DNA of 64,000 bases from Solirubrobacterales bacterium (GTDB lineage: Bacteria; Actinomycetota; Thermoleophilia; Solirubrobacterales; 70-9), in NCBI GenBank assembly GCA_017304845.1, contig JAFKLL010000011.1:17480-81479 (forward strand), given 5' to 3'. Of this stretch, positions 24,368-32,260 are shown piece by piece (positions within the stretch are counted from its first letter, which is position 1; every line of letters starts with the position of its first letter). The notes beneath the pieces are model-generated. The model was not told the origin of the DNA and made no database searches. It was given only the letters and a program-made list of their open reading frames with translations. The position numbers and the translations under genes were made by a program.

Positions 24368-26995
24368 ATGACGCTAGAAGAACGAGTTTTGGAGTGGGCC
24401 AACGAGCTGACTCCCTGGGAGCAGGATCTGTTTGCAAGATGTGCCAGAGGACCGCTCTCCGAGACTGACGTGGAGGAAGTCGCAAAGCTACTGACCAACC
24501 CGTCCGTCGAGGAACCTGAATCCAAGGAGTTCACCCTTACCGACATCCCCGGAGCGGTGACAACGACCGACCCCTTGTCTATCCAGCAGATTTGCGAGGT
24601 CGTCAACGTAAACGCTCTTTCAGAAGGACAAGTTCTCGCCTTCTCAGAGACTGGACTGAATGTTGTGTACGGACGGAACGGCGCCGGCAAAACCGGATAC
24701 TCCCGAGTCCTTAAACACGTTGGGCGATCACTTAATCGCGAAGAGGTGCTTGGGAACGTACTGACACGGTCGAGCGATGCTCCGTCAGCGACGATTCATT
24801 ATGGGTTTGGGTCGGAGAATCACGCTGCCACCGTCGACTTCAGTAGCGATCCAGACGGCGACTTGGCTCGAATCTGTGTCTTCGATTCGTCGGCAAGCCG
24901 CAGCTACGTCAGAGACGAGAACGAGATCGACTACCTGCCGGGAGTCCTAGGAGCGCTTCGCGACTACGTCGGCGGACTTGATGCCATCAAGGAAATCCTG
25001 GATCAGAAGATCGCGGATGTCGAGAAGGAGCCCATGGACCTGACGGCCTTCCCCAAGACGGGTGAGGTCAGGGACTTCCTTGAATCGATATCCAAGGAAA
25101 CGACTGGCCAAGAGATCGACAACATCGCAAATCTCAGCGATGAGGAGGCGACTGAGCTAGCCAAGCTCAAACGTGAGAAGGCCGAGATCGAAAGTCAGCA
25201 GGCGCCGGCCCTAAGGGAAAGCGCTAGTCGGGATATCACGGCAGGTAAGGCGCTCAAGGATGGACTAGCCGATATTCAGGCAAAGACCGACGAGAAGACT
25301 ATGGCTCGGTTTGAACAGATGATCAGCCATCGAGATACCTGCGCAGAGGCGCTGAAAGAGGCTGCCGACGATTTCAAAAGCGAGCCGGTTGCTGGGATTG
25401 GTGGAGGAAAATGGAGGCTCCTCTGGGACGCAGCCCAAGCGTTTGGTCAAGAGCATGACTGCTCCGTTCCGCCAGAAGGCGACGAGGGTCATTGCCCGCT
25501 TTGTCTCCAAGAACTGGATGAGCAGGCCGCCAGCCGTTTACGTCGTTTCGATGAGTTCGTCAAGAACAACCTCAGCCAACAACTCGACAAGGCAGGACGA
25601 GCCATCGACGATTTCCTACGCGAACTTCCCGAGCTTTCGGTGTTTCGCGCGACGCACAGTCAAATTCTCAACCAGCTCGGGGGGCGCGACTCGGAGCCGG
25701 CCAAGTCGATCTATCAGTGGCTCAATGACGTAGACAACTTCATCGAGAAGATCCGAAGAGAGAATGTTGACAGCGAATCTCCTGAGCTAGATCTCGAAGC
25801 GCTGGAGACATGGCTTGACGGACGCGACACCGACCATAAACGTCACCAAGAACTGGAAGAAGATCCCGAACAGAAGCGCGTCGCCGGGAGGCTTGAAGAG
25901 CTAGAAGCCAAGCAAGCGGTTGCGGAGATCCGCGACACGATCGTCGCCTACCGAGACTCGCTCGTAGAGAAAGCTCATCTCGAAGACCACCGCAACTCTG
26001 CGGCAACCGGCAGTGTCAGCAGCCAGATCACTCGGCTCACGAAACAGTTCGTTAGCGACCAACTGAAAACCGAACTGGTCAACGAACTCAAGCAACTCGG
26101 CTTCGGTGGACTTGACATTGAACCCACGGTACGGACCATTTCCGGCGTCGCCCACATAAGGCTCGCCTTTTCAGATAGTCGCCTTCGAGGCGTCGATCTA
26201 GCATCAGTCTTGAGCGAGGGACAGCAGCGTCGCGTTTCGCTGGCACTTTTCATGGTGGAACAGCAGCATCTACCGGCAGGCTCCCCCATCGTCTTGGACG
26301 ATCCGGTGACATCACTGGACCAGGAAGGGCGCCGACACATCGCAAAATCCCTCGCTGCGGCAAGCCATCACCGCCAGGTCATCGTGTTCACCCATGACCT
26401 TTCGTCCATAAGAGAGCTGGAGCGACAGAGCGACTTCCTGTCCGCAGAGATAACCATCCAGCACGTCGTTGAAGATGCGAACGGAGCCGGCCAGGTAAAG
26501 CCAAGCCTGCCTTGGGATGGGCTCACGGCAAAGGACCGATTGGGCGCTTTGCGCGACCGACTCGTAGCGATGAGGGCGGAAGATCTCGAAGGAAACGTCG
26601 AAGCCGAGCGAGAAAGAGCCGCTAGCTTCTGTAAAGACCTTCGTGGCGCATTCGAACGTGCGGTTGAGGATGACGTGTTTGGTCAGGTGGTCACTCGAAG
26701 AGTTGATGACGTACAGACGTCAAGGATGAAAGACGTTGTACTAGATGACCCTGTACCGAAACTCGTCGAGAAAGGCATGAGCGCAAACTCACCTTGGGTT
26801 CACGATCGCACTCGGGCAGATGGGTCAGACCCGCCCACTCTCGACGAACTGGAAGAAGGCCTCAACGTACTGGGGGATCTGCTCGAAGAGATCAAGAAAG
26901 TCAAAAAAGCGAGACAGCGCGAAGCCGAAAAGCGTAAGACTGAAACGAAGAAACCCCTCCGGGCAGCCATCGCGCGCCCCAACTCGGGGGCTTAG
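24368..26995 (+). CDS. SMC/RecF-like AAA ATPase (AAA_13/PrrC-RloC-like), candidate defence effector
   Basis: An 875-aa protein, if started at ATG 24368 (TTG 24362 is an option; AGGGG is 5 bp before it). It has an ABC/SMC-type split ATPase: Walker A GRNGAGKT near residue 103, a long coiled-coil middle, a CPLC pair near 376 like a zinc hook, the signature LSEGQQRRVSLALFM near 615, Walker B PIVLDDPVTSLD near 643 and an H-loop FTHD near 674. The last 170 residues are helical and include LRGAFERAVED and ANSPWVHDRT, resembling the C-terminus of AAA_13 proteins where HEPN-like nucleases can sit. Relatives such as RloC and PrrC cleave tRNA under phage attack; that role here is inference. First cargo gene of the island. 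Confidence 0.75.
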   Translation: MTLEERVLEWANELTPWEQDLFARCARGPLSETDVEEVAKLLTNPSVEEPESKEFTLTDIPGAVTTTDPLSIQQICEVVNVNALSEGQVLAFSETGLNVVYGRNGAGKTGYSRVLKHVGRSLNREEVLGNVLTRSSDAPSATIHYGFGSENHAATVDFSSDPDGDLARICVFDSSASRSYVRDENEIDYLPGVLGALRDYVGGLDAIKEILDQKIADVEKEPMDLTAFPKTGEVRDFLESISKETTGQEIDNIANLSDEEATELAKLKREKAEIESQQAPALRESASRDITAGKALKDGLADIQAKTDEKTMARFEQMISHRDTCAEALKEAADDFKSEPVAGIGGGKWRLLWDAAQAFGQEHDCSVPPEGDEGHCPLCLQELDEQAASRLRRFDEFVKNNLSQQLDKAGRAIDDFLRELPELSVFRATHSQILNQLGGRDSEPAKSIYQWLNDVDNFIEKIRRENVDSESPELDLEALETWLDGRDTDHKRHQELEEDPEQKRVAGRLEELEAKQAVAEIRDTIVAYRDSLVEKAHLEDHRNSAATGSVSSQITRLTKQFVSDQLKTELVNELKQLGFGGLDIEPTVRTISGVAHIRLAFSDSRLRGVDLASVLSEGQQRRVSLALFMVEQQHLPAGSPIVLDDPVTSLDQEGRRHIAKSLAAASHHRQVIVFTHDLSSIRELERQSDFLSAEITIQHVVEDANGAGQVKPSLPWDGLTAKDRLGALRDRLVAMRAEDLEGNVEAERERAASFCKDLRGAFERAVEDDVFGQVVTRRVDDVQTSRMKDVVLDDPVPKLVEKGMSANSPWVHDRTRADGSDPPTLDELEEGLNVLGDLLEEIKKVKKARQREAEKRKTETKKPLRAAIARPNSGA

Positions 26996-27136
26996 AGGCG
27001 GACCTACAATCGACGGCACAAAACAAGAGCATCTGGCGACCCATAAAGATCCCCGAAGAAATCGCGATTACCCCTTGCCCACGAGCGCAATCTCCTAGAT
27101 CTCGTCGTCGTTCGGTCATCGCTGGCACCGTCAGGG

Positions 27137-28039
27137 TCAGTCGTCAAGGTATTCATCGGACGCGACAAGCCAGTCTTCGCGTACGCGCCCAAGTTCGATC
27201 AACGCCTCGACCATCGCAGCATCGTCGTACTCGACACGCGCGAATTCCGGGTCTATCGCGTCGGCCATCGAGTCGATCTCTTCTGAGGCACCGATCAAAC
27301 CGACGAGAAACCTCATGACCGCATGCATGAGGTCAGGTTCCTCTGTCCAATAGCCGAATTCCAAACTTCGCCGCGATCCGTAGGTGAAGTTCGCAGACGA
27401 CACCCATAGCCGCCGAGGAGAGAACCAGATGTAGTCGTCTACTCCGCCGGCGGGGTGCTCATCGGTCCAGCAGATGTTCCCGAGCAGAGCGAGCTTCGCG
27501 TGAGCAATCGGCGGTCGGTTGCGGCCAGACTTTCGGAACCCGATCGAGCGGAACGTTGGTATTGCAGCATCTTCTTCATGAATCTCGTCGTATGGTCCGA
27601 TGAGCCGTGGCTTCCCGTCAACCCGTGGTGCCATGTCGCCTAGACCGGAGAGAGCGCGGAGCGGGATGCCGTTACTTCGCGTATTGACCTCGAGTAGTCG
27701 ATCAGTCCCGGCTTCACCACCAGCCGTCCGAGGGAACTTGCTGATGACAACGCAGGCGCCTGGCAGCGCCTCAATCGCATTCAGCAGCTTGTCGTCGTTG
27801 ACCCACGGCGAACAACCAAGCATGACCGGGGAACCAATTCGGTGGGTTCGTCGTTCCCAGCGAGGTTGACGCTCCTCGACAAAGTCCTCGATCCCATCGA
27901 TCAAGCCTTGAAGGACATTCCGGCCGAACCAGGCGTAGTTGCCTTTCTTTCCGCCCAGTTCAACACGGGAATCAAGACGCAGATCATCGTGGAATTCCTC
28001 GGTCGCCACGCCGAGAAGCGTAGCCACAGCCGTTCGCAT
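27137..28039 (-). CDS. phospholipase D-like (single HKD) protein
   Basis: A 300-aa protein. The second half has the PLD-like signature: AHAKLALLGN (H-x-K-x4, then Gly in place of the usual Asp) followed by RRLWVSSANFTYGSRRSLEFGYWTE, which matches the S/G-S-x-N-x-T...E block of the family. One HKD per chain suggests a dimer, as in Nuc and BfiI-type nucleases. The first half (1-170) has no family I recognise; it includes VMLGCSPWVNDDKLLNAI, which resembles the substrate-side strand of PLD domains. Divergent from the next gene by 72 bp and convergent with the ATPase gene. Probably a nuclease effector of the island; function not proven. Confidence 0.68.
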   Translation of the reverse strand: MRTAVATLLGVATEEFHDDLRLDSRVELGGKKGNYAWFGRNVLQGLIDGIEDFVEERQPRWERRTHRIGSPVMLGCSPWVNDDKLLNAIEALPGACVVISKFPRTAGGEAGTDRLLEVNTRSNGIPLRALSGLGDMAPRVDGKPRLIGPYDEIHEEDAAIPTFRSIGFRKSGRNRPPIAHAKLALLGNICWTDEHPAGGVDDYIWFSPRRLWVSSANFTYGSRRSLEFGYWTEEPDLMHAVMRFLVGLIGASEEIDSMADAIDPEFARVEYDDAAMVEALIELGRVREDWLVASDEYLDD

Positions 28040-28111
28040 TCGTCTACGCGCTGCTGCTTCAATCGGCGTTAAATTTTTCTGCCGTGCTCGGGACTACCAT
28101 CCGAGCGCAGG

Positions 28112-28900
28112 ATGGACCAGCTCGACATCGACATTCTCATTGCCGCAGACCGCCTGACCAACGGTCCCGACGATTCAGTAGACGGAACCGACATCGCGGA
28201 TCAGCTCGCCGCGATGGGAGTCTCGTACAACGCCGATATAGCCACCCAGCGAATCAAGCGTCTCCATCAAGCGAGGTATTTCGACCAAGCATTTTTCAAG
28301 TTGGCGGGAGGGCTGCATTCCCCCTATGGGCTGATGATCTCGGAAGGTGGCCGTGCCGTTGCGCGGGAGGCTGATAGCGATGGGTTTCAACGATCCACTG
28401 ACGAGGTTCAGCGTCTCGTCTCCAGTGATGGCTTCAGGGCGGAGTTCCCCGGCGCGTACGAAGCGTGGGAATCAGCAGAAGCGGCGCTCAGGGAGCCCTC
28501 TAGCAACGCCAACCTTCAGACCGTTGGACATCATCTGCGAACCGCCCAGCTTAGATTCGCCACGGCCTTGGTCGAAGCACACGACCCTCCCGATGTAGAG
28601 AGCGATGTTGAGAAGGTCAACAAGAGAGTTGGTGCAGTCATTGCCATGTATCGACCCGACCTCGGAGAGAAAAAGAGGGCCTACCTCGAAGCCATGGGCA
28701 CTACCTGGGAGGCCACCACCGGAGTCATCCAGCGACTCGTCCATGCAGAGAGCAAGAAGAACGAGCCAGTGCACGTGGGAGATGCGCGAAGCGCCACGTT
28801 CACGATGCTCTTCCTGATGTTCCAGCTCGCCGGGCTACTGGAAGATTGCGTTCCAGAACCTAACTACGCAACTCTCGAAACCAGCGCCGGGCCACGCTAG
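28112..28900 (+). CDS. unknown protein, winged-helix-like N-terminus, helical C-terminus
   Basis: A 262-aa protein of no family I can name. Residues 1-90 look like a winged helix (DIADQLAAMGVSYNADIATQRIKRLHQARYF, then a GLHSPYGLMISEGGRAVA wing), so it may bind nucleic acid. The rest is helical, with VQRLVSSDGF, HHLRTAQLRFATALVEAH and a closing RLVHAESKKNEPVHVGDARS block that is laid out like the end of abortive-infection HEPN-type proteins. It heads a same-strand set of three genes (next gene after 28 bp). Divergent to the PLD-like gene. Defence role is inferred only from context. Confidence 0.6.
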   Translation: MDQLDIDILIAADRLTNGPDDSVDGTDIADQLAAMGVSYNADIATQRIKRLHQARYFDQAFFKLAGGLHSPYGLMISEGGRAVAREADSDGFQRSTDEVQRLVSSDGFRAEFPGAYEAWESAEAALREPSSNANLQTVGHHLRTAQLRFATALVEAHDPPDVESDVEKVNKRVGAVIAMYRPDLGEKKRAYLEAMGTTWEATTGVIQRLVHAESKKNEPVHVGDARSATFTMLFLMFQLAGLLEDCVPEPNYATLETSAGPR

Positions 28901-28928
28901 AAGACGACGTGAGCTGGCGAGGATCGGG

Positions 28929-29444
28929 GTGACCACCGTCGATGTGTTCGCCACCATCGCCCCGATCCTCACCGGGTCAGTGGGAGTGTGGTGGGGAGCC
29001 AAGGTCACTAGGAAGAGTGCCGCCGAAGCACGCCAACACCAAGACCGCCGCGCTCGGGAAGCAGAACTCATCGAGCTTCGAGCGGCCGCTCGCCTGCTCG
29101 ACGAGCAATTCTCCAATGTTCAGATCGCGATCTCCCGAAGCTTGGTGGACCAAAACTGGCCCCGGATCGACTGCACGGTATTCAACGAATCAGTCTGGGC
29201 AGAGAATCGGAGCGTCTTGGCACGGCTGCTAGATGAGGACGAGTGGTACCAAGTGACCGAGGCAGTACGTACATCCACCGAACGCTGTCAACGAGGATCG
29301 GTGACGGAAGGCGACCTCATGCATGAAGGTCAGACTCGACTGATCAAGAGTTTCCACGGGGATATCGAGAAAGCACGAGATGTCCTCCGTCATCACCGAG
29401 CTGCGGGATCAATCGTTCACGTCACTCGGAACAAGCCAAGTTGA
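28929..29444 (+). CDS. unknown protein with one N-terminal membrane segment
   Basis: A 171-aa protein. GTG start with GAGGATCGG before it. Residues about 4-25 (VFATIAPILTGSVGVWWGA) form a single membrane helix followed by a charged helix (SAAEARQHQDRRAREAELIELR), then a soluble helical domain. No known family. Its stop overlaps the TTG start of the HEPN gene by 4 bp, so the two products are probably made together and may work as a pair, with this one placing its partner at the membrane. That partnership is inference. Confidence 0.6.
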   Translation: MTTVDVFATIAPILTGSVGVWWGAKVTRKSAAEARQHQDRRAREAELIELRAAARLLDEQFSNVQIAISRSLVDQNWPRIDCTVFNESVWAENRSVLARLLDEDEWYQVTEAVRTSTERCQRGSVTEGDLMHEGQTRLIKSFHGDIEKARDVLRHHRAAGSIVHVTRNKPS

Positions 29445-29839
29445 GCGGAGCATCCGAACGCATCCATGACGCCAATCTCCTCTGGACGCAGGGCCGGCGC
29501 GAAGGGGGACTACTAGCCTGTGTCGCTGTAGCCGCACGCGCCCGCGAGATCTACCCCGGAGTCAAAGACAACGAGGCATTTCCCCGCATGATTCGCGAAG
29601 CGCTGTCGATTCAGTGGAGTATCGAATTCCGCGGAGAGCAACGTCCCGTCGAGTGGCTGCTCTACAAATGGGTTCGCTGCGAACTGGTCCACAATGCCTC
29701 CTTCCCACTCGATATTGAAACTGACGGCGAACTCGGAGAAGGCCTCGCGGTCCGTGCCGGAGGTGCCCCTGACTACGTCGTCAAGCACTCCCCGACCTGG
29801 TTCGACTTCTTGATTTCTGTCGCCTTGAGGCACGACTAG
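29441..29839 (+). CDS. HEPN-like protein with R-x4-H motif
   Basis: A 132-aa helical protein starting at a TTG that overlaps the previous stop. Residues 74-84 read LYKWVRCELVH: R79-x4-H84 is the catalytic motif of HEPN ribonucleases. The segment fits the helix-turn-helix layout of the fold, and the length suits a single HEPN domain. HEPN proteins act as RNases in toxin-antitoxin and abortive-infection systems, usually held in check by a partner. Here the candidates are the two genes just upstream. No MNT-type nucleotidyltransferase antitoxin is present, so the pairing would be of another kind. Confidence 0.65.
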   Translation: MSGASERIHDANLLWTQGRREGGLLACVAVAARAREIYPGVKDNEAFPRMIREALSIQWSIEFRGEQRPVEWLLYKWVRCELVHNASFPLDIETDGELGEGLAVRAGGAPDYVVKHSPTWFDFLISVALRHD

Positions 29840-29924
29840 CATGCTTCTGGGCCAGATCCTGTGCGACGCCAGGGTCATCCCCAGTTGGGCCTTCGTTGGC
29901 CTACGCTAGCTCGGATGCCGGGGC

Positions 29925-31469
29925 TCATTTTGCCTGAACTGCTTGTTGATCGAGTTCCCAGCTGCCTCGAGAAGAATCGGCTCTGAGCACCCCCTGATGG
30001 ATTAGGTTCGCTCTCGCTTTTGACAGGTGGGTCTGCCAGCGCTGCATGCCGCTCGGCACTCTGTCCAGGTCAACGGGGGTCATTCTCGGGGCGAGGTCTG
30101 CGTGGACTTGGTCGGCGATCTCGCGTCGGGTGGCACTGCCGCCGAGATCGGCCAAGGCCCTGAGGATCGGCTGCTCGTAATCCCTAGATCGAAGCCCGCG
30201 AGTAGGTACAGAGACGATGGACCGCTCACCTTTCACGAGTGCTTTGAGTCGAGCTCGTTCTTCCGGGTCGCGGTTCATCATGTGCGCGTAAACCCGCAGG
30301 GTGAATCCGGGGTCGGTGTGGCCGATCTGGGTCATGAGCGAGATTGGGTCTTCCCCGCAGGCGATCAGCACCGACGCGAAGGTGTGTCGGAGCTTGTGGG
30401 TGGAGAGCCCTTTCGGAAGGGGAACCTCCCCATTGGCGACGAGTAGTTCGCTGGCCCGATCGAAGGCTGGGCCGAGTACGGCAGAGCGGAGGTTGTTTCG
30501 GTCGCGCATCCCTCCAGTGCCGGTCGGGAATACGAGATCGTCCGGGCCAGATCGGTAGGCGTTTGCCTTATGCGCGGAGAGGATGTCCCGCAGAATCGGC
30601 ATGAGCTTGATCTCCCTGAGCCCAGCCTGGGTCTTCGAGCGACCGATGAAGATGCGACCGGCAGCGATGTCCACGTCACGCCAGAGCAAGTGACAAAGCT
30701 CGTGAGCACGTGGGCCGGCGAAAATCAGCGTGGCGATGGCCGCCAAGCGGTCGGAGATAAGAAATCTTAGGTTCTGATCCAGTTCACCAGCCGCACGAAG
30801 CACCGCCTCAATTTGACTTGCCGAGTCCAGGTGGACCGGCGGCTTGCGCTCTGTCTTGAGTCGACGACGTTTTCCGACTGCCGGGTTCTCGGTGATGTGT
30901 CCGTACTCGCGGGCTATCGAGAGGACCCACCGGAGGAAGTCGATCGTCATGTTGATCGTCCTGGGCGCGAGCGGCCGGAGCGGGTTGCCGTTTTCGTCGA
31001 GTAGCGGTTTGCGGCGCTCGATTGCTAGACGACGTGACTCCGACAATCTCATCATGTGGCGGCGGAAGTCGTCCACGGCCTGCACGTCGATCTCAGGAAG
31101 GGTCCAGTCGGCGAAGAAGTCAAGTGTGTATCCGAGTGCCCATTCTGCGTTCTCGATGGTGCGCTGTGCGACCTCACCTCGGCGGGCTGCGACAAGGTCG
31201 CTAGCGAAGGGACCGAAGATCGGTACCTCGATCTCCTCCTCACCCGGCTTGGCCCGTCCGCGGTCCTTCTTGGGCGGCACCCAGATACCACGGCGTACGT
31301 CGGCCATCACGTTCGCCAACTCTTCTTCGGCTCGTTCCAAGGTCCAGCCGTCACGCTCAAATCCGAGCGTCAAATACCGCCGCTTGCCGTAGGCCGAGAA
31401 CCGCAGTGCGTACCCGCGGCCTCGTTTCCAATGTCGCTCCAGAACCTTGCCGCTTGTCTTGGTTGCCAT
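29925..31469 (-). CDS. tyrosine-type site-specific integrase with C-terminal Mrr-N-like winged helix
   Basis: A 514-aa recombinase. ATG 31469 is chosen for its AGAGGA about seven bases upstream. The N-terminal arm-binding part starts MATKTSGKVLERHWKRGRGY. The catalytic domain has the Arg in FAGPRAHELCHLLW, HKLRHTFAS (H-x-x-R), IGHTD and the nucleophile Tyr in LRVYAHM. After the catalytic domain come about 80 residues (PILRALADLGGSATRREIADQ through RWQTHLSKARANLIHQGVL) that look like the Mrr N-terminal winged helix; integrases normally end soon after the Tyr. It should integrate and excise the island at the tRNA-Ala site. It lies 4.3 kb from the right att site, not next to it. Confidence 0.88.
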   Translation of the reverse strand: MATKTSGKVLERHWKRGRGYALRFSAYGKRRYLTLGFERDGWTLERAEEELANVMADVRRGIWVPPKKDRGRAKPGEEEIEVPIFGPFASDLVAARRGEVAQRTIENAEWALGYTLDFFADWTLPEIDVQAVDDFRRHMMRLSESRRLAIERRKPLLDENGNPLRPLAPRTINMTIDFLRWVLSIAREYGHITENPAVGKRRRLKTERKPPVHLDSASQIEAVLRAAGELDQNLRFLISDRLAAIATLIFAGPRAHELCHLLWRDVDIAAGRIFIGRSKTQAGLREIKLMPILRDILSAHKANAYRSGPDDLVFPTGTGGMRDRNNLRSAVLGPAFDRASELLVANGEVPLPKGLSTHKLRHTFASVLIACGEDPISLMTQIGHTDPGFTLRVYAHMMNRDPEERARLKALVKGERSIVSVPTRGLRSRDYEQPILRALADLGGSATRREIADQVHADLAPRMTPVDLDRVPSGMQRWQTHLSKARANLIHQGVLRADSSRGSWELDQQAVQAK

Positions 31470-31543
31470 CGGTGTCCTCTCGCGTCCGACGTCGAGAAGG
31501 CAACGCGGCGACACACCGATCCAGCGGGGCTAGTCTGTGTCTC

Positions 31544-31607
31544 GCGTCGAAGGTCCTCCTTCGGCGCCAGGCCGGGGGACGTTGCACCGTCGCCCCGGCC
31601 GCTTTTT
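31544..31607 (+). ncRNA. tandem stable hairpins with T-run: structured RNA or terminator
   Basis: A 10-bp stem with a TCCT loop (31544-31567, GCGTCGAAGG/CCTTCGGCGC, one G-T pair) is followed after 2 bp by a 12-bp stem with one bulged G (31570-31600) and then GCTTTTTG. The T-run makes it an intrinsic terminator for plus-strand transcription. No plus-strand gene lies upstream within the island's integrase gene, so it may end a small RNA, antisense to the integrase leader, or shield the integrase from the other side. Confidence 0.45.
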
Positions 31608-31974
31608 GTCCGGTCCCTCGAAAATATCGCGGCACGGACCAGAAACCCAACCCGAATCTCGGGCGAGGCGGGGCAAACGGGCCGGGTCAAGACGTTCCGG
31701 CGTGGTTTCCCCCGTGGCTTCCCCTGTCCCTTCCTCACACGACCGGAGCCAACCGCCAGTTTTCCCCATCAGGACTGGGATTGCGGCGTTTTTATTTTGC
31801 CGACATCCATGCGTCACATTGAAGATGCGCCCAATCCGTTCACCGGGGAAGCCGATCTGGTTCTCACGCGGGCCTTCCGGCAGGTCGATGCCGAGCCTCC
31901 GCTGGCCGGCGCCGCTCACGGCTAGTGGCTTGTCCCGACGGCTCTCGGCTCGACCCTGATCGCCTCCGCGCTGG
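31608..31974. other. gap without a recognised gene
   Basis: No recognisable gene. A short frame at 31809-31925 (38 codons) would encode MRHIEDAPNPFTGEADL and beyond; it matches no family and has no clear ribosome site. The stretch contains A+T-rich patches (TTTTTATTTT near 31791-31799) unlike host intergenic DNA. Confidence 0.35.
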
Positions 31975-32194
31975 CTACACAACGCTGACCACGACTCGCC
32001 GCTCGATCCGATTCAGGACTTCACGTCGCGTGTGGCGGCCTCGGGGACGAGGGACGACCAACCCGGCGCCGCTTCGATTTCGAGAGGTCATAGCCCCGCT
32101 CAGCCTCAGCCGCGAGGATGTCAGCGATCTCGGGAGTGACCTCTGTGCCGGCCTTCGTCCTCGGATCCTTCGAAGCTGTCTTCGCCTTCGCCAT
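31975..32194 (-). pseudogene. broken ribbon-helix-helix (CopG-type) antitoxin gene
   Basis: From the ATG at 32194 the frame reads MAKAKTASKDPRTKAGTEVT, then PEIADILAAEAERGYDLSKS and RRRVGRPS, the N-terminal part of actinobacterial ribbon-helix-helix antitoxins, and stops at 32021. In the next frame the end of such a protein is visible (REVLNRIERRV, stop at 31975). The DNA-binding strand and first helix between the two are missing, so the gene has an internal deletion and a frameshift. No toxin gene is seen beside it. Confidence 0.45.
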
Positions 32195-32260
32195 CTTTAC
32201 CAAACAATATTGGCCGCTCAACCCGACTCACCCACCTCGACAGCTGCAGGGTGAGTCCGG

